Shown here: one piece after another, positions 17,003-25,344 of the stretch
Layout: every line of letters begins with the position of its first letter
Position numbering within the stretch: the first letter of the stretch is position 1
DNA from: Arthrobacter sp. SLBN-112
GTDB taxonomy: Bacteria > Actinomycetota > Actinomycetes > Actinomycetales > Micrococcaceae
Direction of reading: 5' to 3'
DNA length: 64,000 bases
Assembly: GCF_006715225.1 (NCBI RefSeq)
Contig: NZ_VFMU01000001.1
Span: 1,674,001-1,738,000 of the forward strand
Program-made: the position numbers and the translations under genes
Notes under the pieces: generated by a model
Databases searched by the model: none
Seen by the model: the letters and a program-made list of their open reading frames with translations, nothing else
What the model was told of the DNA's origin: nothing

Positions 17003-17026
17003 TTAGTGCACTAATGATTAGTGTAC
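17003..17026. promoter_or_regulatory. Likely MarR/OhrR operator
   Basis: TTAGTGCACTAA (17003-17014) is a perfect 12-bp palindrome, followed by a second half-like ATTAGTGTAC (17017-17026). It lies between the divergent MarR gene and the small gene at 17066, where autoregulation of both promoters is expected. Confidence 0.6.
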
Positions 17027-17065
17027 GTTTATTACAGGTTAACGGTGAGTGGAAGGAACTTCTTC

Positions 17066-17308
17066 ATGGGCAGGGACAAGTCCGCGGACAAGGGCAACGC
17101 CTCCCAGCGCTTCATGCGCGCCACAGGAAAGCTGCGCGCTGTTTTCGGCCCCGCGAGCCGCACTGCCCTCGGGCACGATATGACCGAAGAGAACCGCAGG
17201 CTGCTGGCGCAGCGCCAGGCGGAAACCCAGCAGTGGGAAACGGTGACCAGGCCGGACGGCAGCACGTACGTGGTGCCAAGAAACCCCGACGACCGGTCCC
17301 TGCGCTAG
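17066..17308 (+). CDS. Small uncharacterised protein, paralogue of the next gene
   Basis: 80-residue hydrophilic protein with RATGKLRAVFGPASRTALG at 15-33 and ETVTRPDGSTYVVPRNPD near the C-terminus. The same two blocks, LxxxFGPA(S/T)R and a C-terminal strand pair ending in a V-x-R motif, recur in the next plus-strand gene, so the two are diverged duplicates. ATG 17066 is chosen because AAGGA precedes it at good spacing. The upstream in-frame start has none and would sit on the operator. No function known; control by the divergent OhrR-like protein is inferred. Confidence 0.65.
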   Translation: MGRDKSADKGNASQRFMRATGKLRAVFGPASRTALGHDMTEENRRLLAQRQAETQQWETVTRPDGSTYVVPRNPDDRSLR

Positions 17309-17428
17309 CAGTTTCCTTCCGTTGCACACCGGCGCCTTTTTCCTTATGCGGGCTTAAAATGAGGGCACTGGCTCCTGCCGGAGCCAAGCGCGCTTTCGCC
17401 CGAGCAATCGGGAAGGGGGTGGAAAACA

Positions 17429-17644
17429 GTGGCACATGTACTCGATAGTTTCATGGGCCTGACTGAGAGGCTCCGCTTCTTCTTCGGTCCTGCCACCCGA
17501 CTGGACGCTGATACGCCCGTGGTGCACAAACACGATGAATTCGAACAGGCCTCCGAAGAGGACCTCTCGCATTTCGTGGTCGAGACCGACTCAACCGGCC
17601 ACCATTACGCAGTACGCCGCGAAGACCTGGAACGCGAAAGCTGA
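17429..17644 (+). CDS. Small uncharacterised protein, paralogue of the previous gene
   Basis: 71 residues, acidic middle. LTERLRFFFGPATRLDAD and FVVETDSTGHHYAVRRED align with the two conserved blocks of the gene at 17066-17308. The GTG start has a purine-rich stretch (GGGAAGGGGGTGGA) upstream. It is separated from its paralogue by 120 bp without a visible terminator and is followed by a strong two-way terminator. No domain recognised; cytoplasmic location is likely as there is no signal or membrane segment. Confidence 0.62.
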   Translation: MAHVLDSFMGLTERLRFFFGPATRLDADTPVVHKHDEFEQASEEDLSHFVVETDSTGHHYAVRREDLERES

Positions 17645-17669
17645 CTTTTCCAGGCCGCTCCCGGAAACC

Positions 17670-17718
17670 AAAAAGCCGGACCGCCTTTCCTCCGAGGGAA
17701 AGGCAGCCCGGCTTTTTT
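17670..17718. terminator. Bidirectional terminator between small gene and lysC
   Basis: AAAAAGCCGG (17670-17679) pairs with CCCGGCTTTTTT (17707-17718), with an inner GCCTTTCC/GGAAAGGC helix. A-tract on one side and T-tract on the other suit termination in both directions. Confidence 0.88.
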
Positions 17719-17725
17719 GATGCGC

Positions 17726-19084
17726 CTAGCGGCCGGTGCCGCCGTAGACAGTCGCTTCGCTTTCGGTGTCCAGGCCGAACGCCTTGTGGATCACGCGCAC
17801 GGCCTCATCCAGCAGGTCGGCATGCGTCACCACCGAGATGCGGATCTCCGAGGTGGAGATCATGTTGATGTTGATGCCGGCGTCGGACAGCGCCTTGAAG
17901 AAGGTGGCGGAGACGCCCGGGTGGGAACGCATTCCGGCGCCGATCAGGGAGAGCTTGCCGATCTGCTCGTTGTATTCGATGGTCTCGAAGCCAATTTGGT
18001 CCTGGGCTGCATGAAGGGCGGCCAGGGCGTCTGCGCCTTCGACGATGGGCAGGGTGAAGGAGATGTCGGTCTTGCCCGTGCCGTGGGTGGACACGTTCTG
18101 GACAATCATGTCGATGTTGGAGTGTGCGTCGGCGATGACCTGGAAGATCGCGGCGGCCTTGCCGGGGATGTCGGGGACGCCGACCACGGTGACCTTCGCT
18201 TCGGAACGGTCATGCGCAACGCCGGAGATGATTGGCTGCTCCAAGGCAACTCCCTCTTGAGTGGTGATCTTGTCGTCGGCGCTGGGGATGACCCAGGTGC
18301 CTTCATGCTGGCTGAATGAGGAACGGACGTGCAGGGGGACGCCGAACCGGCGGGCGTATTCCACGCAGCGCAGGTGGAGGATCTTGGCGCCTGAGGCAGC
18401 GAGTTCCAGCATCTCCTCGCTGGAGATGGTGTCGATCTTCTGGGCTGACGGGACCACGCGCGGATCGGCGGTGAAGATGCCGTCCACGTCGGTGTAGATC
18501 TCGCAGACGTCGGCTTCGAGGGCTGCCGCCAGCGCCACGGCCGTGGTGTCGGAGCCGCCGCGGCCCAGCGTGGTGATTTCGTTGGTGGTCCGGCTCATGC
18601 CCTGGAAGCCCGCCACGATGGCGATGTTGCCCTTGTCCAGGGCGGTGCGGATGCGGTGCGGGTCGACGTCGATAATCCGGGCCTTGCCGTGGATTCCGTC
18701 GGTGATCATGCCTGCCTGCGACCCGGTAAAGGACTGGGCGGAGGCGCCGAGCTTGTTGATGGCCATGGCCAGCAGGGCCATGGAGATACGTTCACCGGCC
18801 GAAAGGAGCATGTCCATTTCGCGGGCGGGGGCGGAATCGGTCACCTGTGCAGCAAGGTCCAGGAGTTCATCCGTGGTGTCGCCCATGGCCGAGACCACCA
18901 CTACCACCTCATTGCCGGCTTCCTGGGCGTCAACGACCCGCTTTGCCACGCGCTTGATCCCGTCAGCGTCCGCCACGGAGGAGCCGCCGAATTTCTGCAC
19001 GATCAGCTGTTTGGTCACCGCGCCGGCGGCGGGGGCCACCTGCGGCTGCGTTGCGTTGTGCACTTCGGTAGTGGGCGTACTCAT
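17726..19084 (-). CDS. lysC: Aspartate kinase
   Basis: Phosphorylates L-aspartate in the first step toward lysine, threonine, methionine and diaminopimelate. 452 residues: a kinase domain starting [18 protein letters not shown] near residue 25, [17 protein letters not shown], and two C-terminal ACT domains (about 300-440) that usually give lysine/threonine feedback control. Actinobacterial lysC often also makes a beta subunit from an internal start; this was not located here. ATG 19084 is supported by GAAGG at good spacing, giving about 24 residues before the usual MTKQL-type start. asd, often next to lysC, is absent. Confidence 0.96.
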   Translation of the reverse strand: MSTPTTEVHNATQPQVAPAAGAVTKQLIVQKFGGSSVADADGIKRVAKRVVDAQEAGNEVVVVVSAMGDTTDELLDLAAQVTDSAPAREMDMLLSAGERISMALLAMAINKLGASAQSFTGSQAGMITDGIHGKARIIDVDPHRIRTALDKGNIAIVAGFQGMSRTTNEITTLGRGGSDTTAVALAAALEADVCEIYTDVDGIFTADPRVVPSAQKIDTISSEEMLELAASGAKILHLRCVEYARRFGVPLHVRSSFSQHEGTWVIPSADDKITTQEGVALEQPIISGVAHDRSEAKVTVVGVPDIPGKAAAIFQVIADAHSNIDMIVQNVSTHGTGKTDISFTLPIVEGADALAALHAAQDQIGFETIEYNEQIGKLSLIGAGMRSHPGVSATFFKALSDAGININMISTSEIRISVVTHADLLDEAVRVIHKAFGLDTESEATVYGGTGR

Positions 19085-19164
19085 GCGCGTACCTTCATTG
19101 GATCAATTGGAGTTCTGGAGGCCAGGCAGCCTGACGCCGGGACGGCGCGACTTTCCTCCCACAG

Positions 19165-19193
19165 TTTATCGCCGTGCCCACAGCGGCGTTGAA
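19165..19193 (-). promoter_or_regulatory. Putative lysC promoter
   Basis: On the minus strand TTCAAC (19193-19188) and GATAAA (19170-19165) are separated by 17 bases, about 80 bp upstream of the lysC start. Matches are moderate but spacing is ideal. No structured leader was seen between it and the gene. Confidence 0.42.
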
Positions 19194-19295
19194 TTGTGAC
19201 CACATACCGGCCATGGTCACTGCTGGTGCCGGCGGACATGGCTGCCGCAGGTCCAGTCCGCAGTGAAGTACGACGGCGGGAGGCCGCCCGGTGCG

Positions 19296-19895
19296 TCAGC
19301 CCAGGGCGTTGCGCCGGCCCTCGAAGGCGCGGCCCAGGGTGACTTCGTCCGCGTACTCCAGGTCACCGCCCACGGGGAGGCCGGAGGCGAGGCGGGTCAC
19401 GGCGATGCCGATCGTCTTGAGCATGCGGGCCAGGTAGGTGGCCGTCGCCTCACCCTCCAGGTTGGGGTCGGTGGCGATAATCACTTCCTGGATTTCGCCG
19501 TCATTCAACCGGGTGAGCAGCTCACGGATGCGCAGCTGTTCCGGTCCCACGCCGGCGATGGGATTAATGGCGCCGCCCAGCACGTGGTACCGGCCGCGGA
19601 AGGAACGCGTGCGCTCCACGGCCAGGACATCCTTGGACTCCTCCACCACGCAGATGACCGCGGGATCGCGGCGCGGGTCACGGCAGATGTTGCACAGCTC
19701 CTGCTCGGTGACATTGCCGCAGACAGTGCAGAACTTCACCCGTTCCTTGACTGTGGTGATGGCTTCCACGAGCCGTTTCATGTCCTGGGGGTCGGCTTCA
19801 AGGATGTGGAACGCCAGCCGCTGCGCGGACTTGGGGCCCACCCCCGGAAGGCGTCCAAGCTCATCGATCAGCTCCTGGACAGCACCTTCGTACAC
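19296..19895 (-). CDS. recR: Recombination mediator protein RecR
   Basis: 199-residue RecFOR-pathway protein that helps load RecA at gaps. Seen are the helix-hairpin-helix near residues 8-25 ([20 protein letters not shown]), a four-Cys zinc finger ([17 protein letters not shown]), and the Toprim domain with [16 protein letters not shown]. It follows dnaX by 76 bp on the same strand, the common dnaX-recR arrangement, so they are probably co-transcribed. Length is standard. Confidence 0.97.
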   Translation of the reverse strand: MYEGAVQELIDELGRLPGVGPKSAQRLAFHILEADPQDMKRLVEAITTVKERVKFCTVCGNVTEQELCNICRDPRRDPAVICVVEESKDVLAVERTRSFRGRYHVLGGAINPIAGVGPEQLRIRELLTRLNDGEIQEVIIATDPNLEGEATATYLARMLKTIGIAVTRLASGLPVGGDLEYADEVTLGRAFEGRRNALG

Positions 19896-19971
19896 GTTTC
19901 CCTCTTTAGCTTGGTGTGGATGGCGGGTGGAACAAAAAGTTGGTCATGCTGCCGGCGCTGACTTGCGGCTA

Positions 19972-22900
19972 TCAATAGCGTGGAGTGACCGGGCTTCCGT
20001 CCAGGGACCGCTCCTCGATCAATTTTCCGCCCAGGATGCGTTCCACGGCGGCCCGGCCGAACACGCCCGATTCTTCGATGGTCTCATCGTCAGCGCTGGG
20101 CACGTCCTGGACGAAGGCGCTCGGTGCGGCGGCGGCCCTGGCCGGTGCCTTGGCCCGTCCGGCCTCAGCTTCGGGACTGTTCGAGAGCCGCTGGTAAAGG
20201 CTTTGCCGCGATTCCGTTCGTCCGGCCGCCGGTGCAGGTGCCGATGCCTGTGACGGCATCGCGGGCCGTGAGGGTGCAACGGTGGACTTGGCCACTGTGG
20301 GCTGGGCAACCGGGGTGGGTGCAACCTGGGCCGGAGCCGTCATCGAGGGGGCAACCGTGGCGGGTGCGGCGGAGGCCATAGCGAACTCGGGCACGGGCGC
20401 GCGGTCAGGGGACGGCACCTGGTACGTTCCCGCCGGTCCTCCGTGATCCGCGCCCGAAGCCGCGATGGAAGCCGCGGCCGGCCCCCTACCTGACACTGCT
20501 GCCGCAGCAGCCGTGGCTGCCGGTGCAACGGGGATGGAGGGTGGCACCTGGGCTGTTGCCGGGGGGTAGTGCGGGACATCGGCCTGCGTGCCGATGTTGT
20601 CAGGCAGGGACCCGGGGGCGGGCCTGGCGCCAACGTTGCTCTTGTCTCCGACCACCCACACGCCGGGGGCCTGTTCCACAGCCCGCGTCCAGGGATCGTG
20701 GGCCTGGCCCGCGTTCTGGGTCTCGGGGTGGGACGCGCTGCCCGTGCCGGAGCCGGCGGTTAGTGTCTCCTGGGATTGCGCGGCTGCCTCACTGCGGGAG
20801 CCGGAGGCTTCCGTGCGGTTGCCCATCACCGGGGATGATGGCGCTGTCCTGTTGCCGGGACGCGTGGCGGGTTCCCAGTCCATGGGAGGCTCCTCCTCCA
20901 GCGGGGGAGCGTCCTCGTCCCGCGGGGGACCCCAGTCGTCATCGGAGTACGAGTAGTCGCCGCCGGCTGACGGGTACGGGGACGGGCTGGCGTTGGCGCC
21001 GGAGCCCGGGGTTTCCGTGCCCTGGGCTTCGGGCGGGACAGAATTTGTGTCCCGGCGGCCGTGCGGGTTGGTGGCAGGTGCCGGACGTGAGGCGGGAGAG
21101 GCGGTTGCCGCGCGGGTTCCCTCCGGTGCAGCTGCCGGGCTGGCCGGTGCAGCTGCCGGGCTGGCAACAACAGCAGTACTTCCGGAACTTCCGCCAGAAG
21201 ATGGGCCCTGGGCAGAGGTGTTGCTGCGGACAGTAGCGGCCCGCTCAGAGTTTCCCTCCACCGGCGCCGCGGAGCCGGCGCCGGCCGCGGGAACCTGTGC
21301 CGGCGGGGCTGGTTGAGCTGGGGCAGGAGCAAGCCCCCAGGCAACGTCAGCTGACGTGGCCGGAACCACCGGGCTGGCGGGCACTTTTGGGTTTGGTTCA
21401 GAGCTCGCTTGGGTGGCGCCGCCGGCAACCGCGTTTATCTGGCTGTCGATGCCAACGGTTTTCTGGATGGCCTGGCGCAGGTTGTCCGAGTGGTCCGCCC
21501 TGCCAAAGGCACCGGCCAGTCCCTGGGTAGTGAACGACAGGGTCACAACGCTGCCGTCGAAGGCGCTGACCTGCGCATTGGGCTCAACAAGTGCCCAGGT
21601 ACTGCGCTTGATTTTGGAGAGTGCCTGCAGGACGTCCGGCCAGGCCCTGCGGAGGACCTCAACGTCACCCATGGCCGGGGGAACGGCAGGGGTGGACCTG
21701 GCCGGCGCTTCCTGCTGGGCAGACGGCGGTGCCGCCTGACCAGCCGCCTGCGCGGCCGGGAACGGGCGGCTGCCCGGGGCTTGGCTGGCCGCCTGGTTGC
21801 CGGGAGCCTGCTGGCCAGGGGCCTGCTCGCCGGGCACCTGCGGGCTTGGTACGCGGGGGCCGGGCGCCTGGCGTGTTTCCTGTGCCGGCGGCACGGCTGC
21901 CTGGGCGGACGCCTGCCGGTCTTCCTGGAAGTGTGGTGCTGCACCGGCTTGCGGTGCCCCGGTGCTTTGCGCCGCTGCCTGGCTGGGGCCTGCAGCGGCG
22001 ATGCCCTCTGATGTCCGGGCGCGCGCGGTGTCCTCGACAGGCCAGTCATTGGTGCTTACCCGCGGTGGTGTCAGCGGGCTCCGCGGAGCCTCTGCGGCGG
22101 GCTGGGAGGATGTGGTTTCCGCTGGCGCGGACCCTGCAACGGCAGGCCGGGCGGATGCGGACTGGGATGGCTGCTCCGGTGCCCCCTGAGCGGAAGGGCC
22201 GGCCGTCACAGTCATGGGCGGCACGGGCGAGGAGGTTTCGGTTGATGTGGCTTCGGGGACGGCGGCACGCGCGGCCGCCGGCACTGCCGTTGCTGGACCG
22301 GCCTGGGCAACCGGAGCGGTGACGTCATTTCCGGTGTAGTTGAGGCGGCGCTCCACACGGTCGATCCGGGCGGCGATGCCGCGCTCATTCTGTTCCGAGC
22401 TGGGCAGCAGGATCCGGGCGCACAGCAGTTCCAGGTGCAGCCGGGGGGACGTGGCTCCGGTCATTTCGGTCAGGGCCGTATTGGTTACATCCGCGGCGCG
22501 GGAAAGTTCCGCGGCGCCAAGGTTGTGGGCCTGGTTCTGCAGGCGGGCGATCTGGTCCGCAGGCATTCCGCGCAGGATGGCGTGCGCGCTTTCGGGCATG
22601 GCCTGGACGATGATCAGGTCGCGGAAGCGCTCCAGCAGGTCCTCCACGAACCGGCGGGGATCGTGGCCGGTCTGGATGACACGGTCCACGGCACGGAAGA
22701 CCGTGGCGGCGTCCGAGGCGGCTACGGCCTCCACGACGTCGTCCAGCAGTGAGGCGTGGGTGTAGCCCAGCAGTGCGACGGCGAGCTCATAGTCCAGTCC
22801 GTTGGGACCGGCGCCGGCCATGAGCTGATCCAGGACGGAAAGCGAATCACGGACGGAACCGCCGCCTGCCCTGATGACCAGCGACAGCACGCCAGGGGCC

Positions 22901-23502
22901 ACGGGGACGTTTTCCTGGCGGCACAGGAGCTCGAGGTAAGCCATCAGCGGCTCGGGCGGCACCAGCCGGAACGGGTAATGGTGGGTCCGGGAACGGATGG
23001 TTCCAATGACCTTGTCCGGCTCCGTGGTGGCGAAGATGAACTTGATGTGCTCCGGCGGTTCCTCCACGATCTTCAGCAGGGCGTTGAACCCGGCCGAGGT
23101 AACCATGTGGGCTTCGTCGATGATGAAGATCTTGTAGCGGTCGCGCACCGGGGCGTAGGTGGCGCGCTCGCGGAGGTCCCGTGCGTCGTCCACACCGCCG
23201 TGGCTGGCCGCGTCAATCTCGATGACGTCAAGGGAGCCGGAACCGCCGCGTGCCAGCTCGACGCAGCTGGGGCAGGTTCCGCAGGGGGTGTCCGTGGGGC
23301 CCTGGGCGCAGTTGAGGCAGCGGGCCAGGATGCGCGCGGACGTGGTCTTGCCGCAGCCCCTGGGGCCCGAAAAAAGGTAGGCGTGATTGACGCGGTTTTT
23401 CCGCAAAGCCGTCATCAGCGGCTCGGTGACATGCTCCTGCCCGATAACGTCAGCGAACGAGTCGGGACGGTATCTGCGGTACAGGGCGGTAGTAACTGTC
23501 AC
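19972..23502 (-). CDS. dnaX: DNA polymerase III subunit tau/gamma
   Basis: Clamp-loader ATPase. 1176 residues: AAA+ domain with Walker A GPRGCGKT at 46-53, zinc-binding cysteines around 65, 74, 77 and 80, IIDEAHM Walker B and the clamp-loader lid. Domain III runs to about 370. After that some 750 residues are mostly Pro/Ala/Gln/Ser/Thr-rich and probably disordered, with a short helical island near 620-690 (LRRAWPDVLQALSKIKRSTWAL) like tau domain V. GTG 23502 gives the usual TTALYRRYRPDSF start and has GGTAGGG upstream. The tail is very long compared with E. coli tau (643 residues). No programmed frameshift was identified. Confidence 0.95.
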   Translation of the reverse strand: MTVTTALYRRYRPDSFADVIGQEHVTEPLMTALRKNRVNHAYLFSGPRGCGKTTSARILARCLNCAQGPTDTPCGTCPSCVELARGGSGSLDVIEIDAASHGGVDDARDLRERATYAPVRDRYKIFIIDEAHMVTSAGFNALLKIVEEPPEHIKFIFATTEPDKVIGTIRSRTHHYPFRLVPPEPLMAYLELLCRQENVPVAPGVLSLVIRAGGGSVRDSLSVLDQLMAGAGPNGLDYELAVALLGYTHASLLDDVVEAVAASDAATVFRAVDRVIQTGHDPRRFVEDLLERFRDLIIVQAMPESAHAILRGMPADQIARLQNQAHNLGAAELSRAADVTNTALTEMTGATSPRLHLELLCARILLPSSEQNERGIAARIDRVERRLNYTGNDVTAPVAQAGPATAVPAAARAAVPEATSTETSSPVPPMTVTAGPSAQGAPEQPSQSASARPAVAGSAPAETTSSQPAAEAPRSPLTPPRVSTNDWPVEDTARARTSEGIAAAGPSQAAAQSTGAPQAGAAPHFQEDRQASAQAAVPPAQETRQAPGPRVPSPQVPGEQAPGQQAPGNQAASQAPGSRPFPAAQAAGQAAPPSAQQEAPARSTPAVPPAMGDVEVLRRAWPDVLQALSKIKRSTWALVEPNAQVSAFDGSVVTLSFTTQGLAGAFGRADHSDNLRQAIQKTVGIDSQINAVAGGATQASSEPNPKVPASPVVPATSADVAWGLAPAPAQPAPPAQVPAAGAGSAAPVEGNSERAATVRSNTSAQGPSSGGSSGSTAVVASPAAAPASPAAAPEGTRAATASPASRPAPATNPHGRRDTNSVPPEAQGTETPGSGANASPSPYPSAGGDYSYSDDDWGPPRDEDAPPLEEEPPMDWEPATRPGNRTAPSSPVMGNRTEASGSRSEAAAQSQETLTAGSGTGSASHPETQNAGQAHDPWTRAVEQAPGVWVVGDKSNVGARPAPGSLPDNIGTQADVPHYPPATAQVPPSIPVAPAATAAAAAVSGRGPAAASIAASGADHGGPAGTYQVPSPDRAPVPEFAMASAAPATVAPSMTAPAQVAPTPVAQPTVAKSTVAPSRPAMPSQASAPAPAAGRTESRQSLYQRLSNSPEAEAGRAKAPARAAAAPSAFVQDVPSADDETIEESGVFGRAAVERILGGKLIEERSLDGSPVTPRY

Positions 23503-23560
23503 AGAGAAAACCCTACCAATCCGGGCTGACATCATGCCGCCCTGTGGGGGAATAGTAAAG

Positions 23561-23650
23561 ACCCCCCATGCACCCGCCAGAGCCCGTCTACCCTTGCTAC
23601 CTTCCGGTCCTGGGGGAGTTCAACAGGATGACGCCACATGAGGGGCCGTC
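23561..23650 (-). ncRNA. ffs: Signal recognition particle RNA (small bacterial type)
   Basis: On the minus strand the helix-8 core reads GGACCGGAAGGTAGCAAGGG, the universally conserved SRP tetraloop and asymmetric-loop region. Its two ends, CCCCTCATG and GTGCATGGGG, can close the stem. Position just upstream of dnaX is the usual actinobacterial arrangement. It binds Ffh for co-translational membrane targeting. Ends are approximate. Confidence 0.87.
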
Positions 23651-24040
23651 AGATACTTTACCCGAACATCGGGCTCGACTCGAATCGGCCCCCACTCCCT
23701 TCCCGGAACCCCTGTCCAGGTGTACTGCAGTGCCGAAAGGCCATTCAGATCGGGGATTTCATTGCTTATCCCGGCGCCAACCGCGATCATGGGTATGTAC
23801 ACCGATTGGGGCAATCTCAAGGTTGTGAGCTGCGTGGCCTGGTGGACGGGACGGACCCGGCAGCTCAACGGTGCAACAGGGAATGGGCGCATTGGGGGCG
23901 TCCATTTTCAGGTTAAGGCGCCATGCAGGCCCCGCCAAACAGGATGCTTGGAGGGCGGAAGTCCTCCCCCTGAACAGTCCAATTGGGCGATGGGGGAAAG
24001 TTCAGGTAATCTAATACCTGCTTTTGATTCAGAAGCAGTT
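23651..24040. other. 390-bp stretch without a supported gene
   Basis: Between the SRP RNA and tRNA-Ser. Short reading frames exist on both strands but show no recognisable motif, no good start context and no coherent codon bias. Near the end, TTGGGC (23983-23988) and TAATCT (24007-24012) are 18 bases apart and could be the tRNA promoter. The SRP RNA promoter must lie in the other half; no clean hexamers were seen. Confidence 0.5.
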
Positions 24041-24125
24041 GGAGAATTCGCCTAGCGGCCTATGGCGCACGCCTGGAACGCGTGTTGGGTTAACGCCCTC
24101 GGGGGTTCAAATCCCCCATTCTCCG
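24041..24125 (+). tRNA. tRNA-Ser (anticodon GGA)
   Basis: Acceptor GGAGAAT pairs with ATTCTCC. The anticodon loop CTGGAAC sits on a CACGC/GCGTG stem, giving anticodon GGA for UCC/UCU serine codons. A long class II variable arm (TTGGGTTAACGCCCTC region) precedes the T-loop GGTTCAAATCCC. The discriminator is G at 24125. CCA is not fully encoded (CCG follows). Confidence 0.95.
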
Positions 24126-24131
24126 CCGGTT

Positions 24132-24172
24132 AAGAACCCGGCCCCGGTATTATCGGGGCCGGGTTCTTGCGT
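24132..24172. terminator. Terminator after tRNA-Ser
   Basis: AAGAACCCGGCCCCG (24132-24146) pairs perfectly with CGGGGCCGGGTTCTT (24154-24168) around a 7-base loop. A short GCGTTTT tail follows. It lies between the tRNA and a convergent minus-strand gene and could serve both. Confidence 0.8.
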
Positions 24173-24204
24173 TTTCGCCACGACGGTCCACTGCTGGGGG
24201 ATCG

Positions 24205-25140
24205 TTAAGCCATATCTGCCAACGGTTCCCCAAGCCGCCTCAGGCGTTGCCTCGCTGCCAGTTCGCTGGGACCCTTCCGCCGGCGGGGGCCGCCCAAGGC
24301 GAGATGGACGACGCCGAGCACCACCTTTGTGGCCAGCCTCACGGGCAGGGGAAAGGGGCCCAGCCGTGGAACGGAAAGCCCGAGCATCCGGCGGTACCGG
24401 GGTTCCAGGCTGTAGACGGCAGCTGCAAACAGGATCCGGTAGCCGGGCTTCAGCAGGGGATGCAGCGGAGCGTTGCGGATGAACTGAACGGTTTCCTTCA
24501 CCCTGGCGTCCGACCGCAGCCCGCCCTGCGTGGACCACTGGTCCAGCTGGCTGCGCATCTCCGCTTCGGACAGGGGCGGGTTGTCCACTCCCATCAGCCG
24601 CCCGGCCTGTGCCCACTCCCTGACATAGGCGTCCGGGCCGCCGGGAATGGGTCCACCCCAAATCTTGTGGGCCGCAAGGAAGCCGTCCGTGAAGGCGATG
24701 TGGATCCAGCCAGCCAGCCAGGGATCGTTGGCACTGTAGGTGCGGATGCCGCCGTCGTTGTCCTGGTAACTGCCCTGGACAGGCTCATGGAGGAGCCGGA
24801 CGCGGCGCGTTGCCTCCTCCGCAGCTGCCGTTGACCCGTAAGTGACCGTGAAGATCCACCGGATGGTGTTGGCCAGCCGCCGCAGGGGGTCTTCGCGGAA
24901 GTTGGAGTGTTCGTGCACTCCCGCCAGGGCGCCTGGATGGAGCGACTGCATGAGCAGCGTGCGGATTCCGCCAACGATCGGCGTCATGGAGCCGTGAACT
25001 GCCCACACGGCGGAACCGGGCAGGTGGTAGCCGGCGTCGTCACCGTCCGCCAGCCGCAGCGACCATTCAGGTGGGGCATCCGCCTTCCCGGAGAAGGTCT
25101 TTTTGACTTCGTCCTGCCAGGTGCGAAGGACATTGCGCAT
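24205..25140 (-). CDS. Oxygenase MpaB-like (DUF2236) family protein
   Basis: 311-residue protein of the DUF2236 family, heme-binding oxygenases related to rubber oxygenase Lcp and fungal MpaB. Family blocks seen: MQSLHPGALAGVHEHSNF, REDPLRRLANTIRW, and WIHIAFTDGFLAAHKIWG, with the His residues expected to contact heme. No signal peptide is visible. The substrate is unknown. The ATG at 25140 is the natural start after an upstream region shared with the divergent M23 peptidase gene. Confidence 0.86.
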   Translation of the reverse strand: MRNVLRTWQDEVKKTFSGKADAPPEWSLRLADGDDAGYHLPGSAVWAVHGSMTPIVGGIRTLLMQSLHPGALAGVHEHSNFREDPLRRLANTIRWIFTVTYGSTAAAEEATRRVRLLHEPVQGSYQDNDGGIRTYSANDPWLAGWIHIAFTDGFLAAHKIWGGPIPGGPDAYVREWAQAGRLMGVDNPPLSEAEMRSQLDQWSTQGGLRSDARVKETVQFIRNAPLHPLLKPGYRILFAAAVYSLEPRYRRMLGLSVPRLGPFPLPVRLATKVVLGVVHLALGGPRRRKGPSELAARQRLRRLGEPLADMA

Positions 25141-25344
25141 GAGACATTGTTGCCCATTTCAGCGAAGGTGCCCGTATTCACCGCCCTGAACAGCGGAAAC
25201 TCCCACCCCCTAACGCCCGCAAAAAACCCGCAAAGTCCCCCTATGGGGTTTCCACCCCTGCGGCGCTGTGGTCCCATGGGACATACCGTCGAGACAACGT
25301 GCGGCAGGCCACGTCGTGGAGTCAGTCAATTGGGCAGGAATTCA

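Noticed and set aside
23638..24055. Short plus-strand frames between SRP RNA and tRNA-Ser
   Set aside because: No motif, no convincing ribosome binding site, and they run into or overlap RNA genes.
25142..25344. c-di-AMP (ydaO) riboswitch before the M23 peptidase
   Set aside because: Such elements often precede actinobacterial wall hydrolases, but the conserved core was not found in this stretch.
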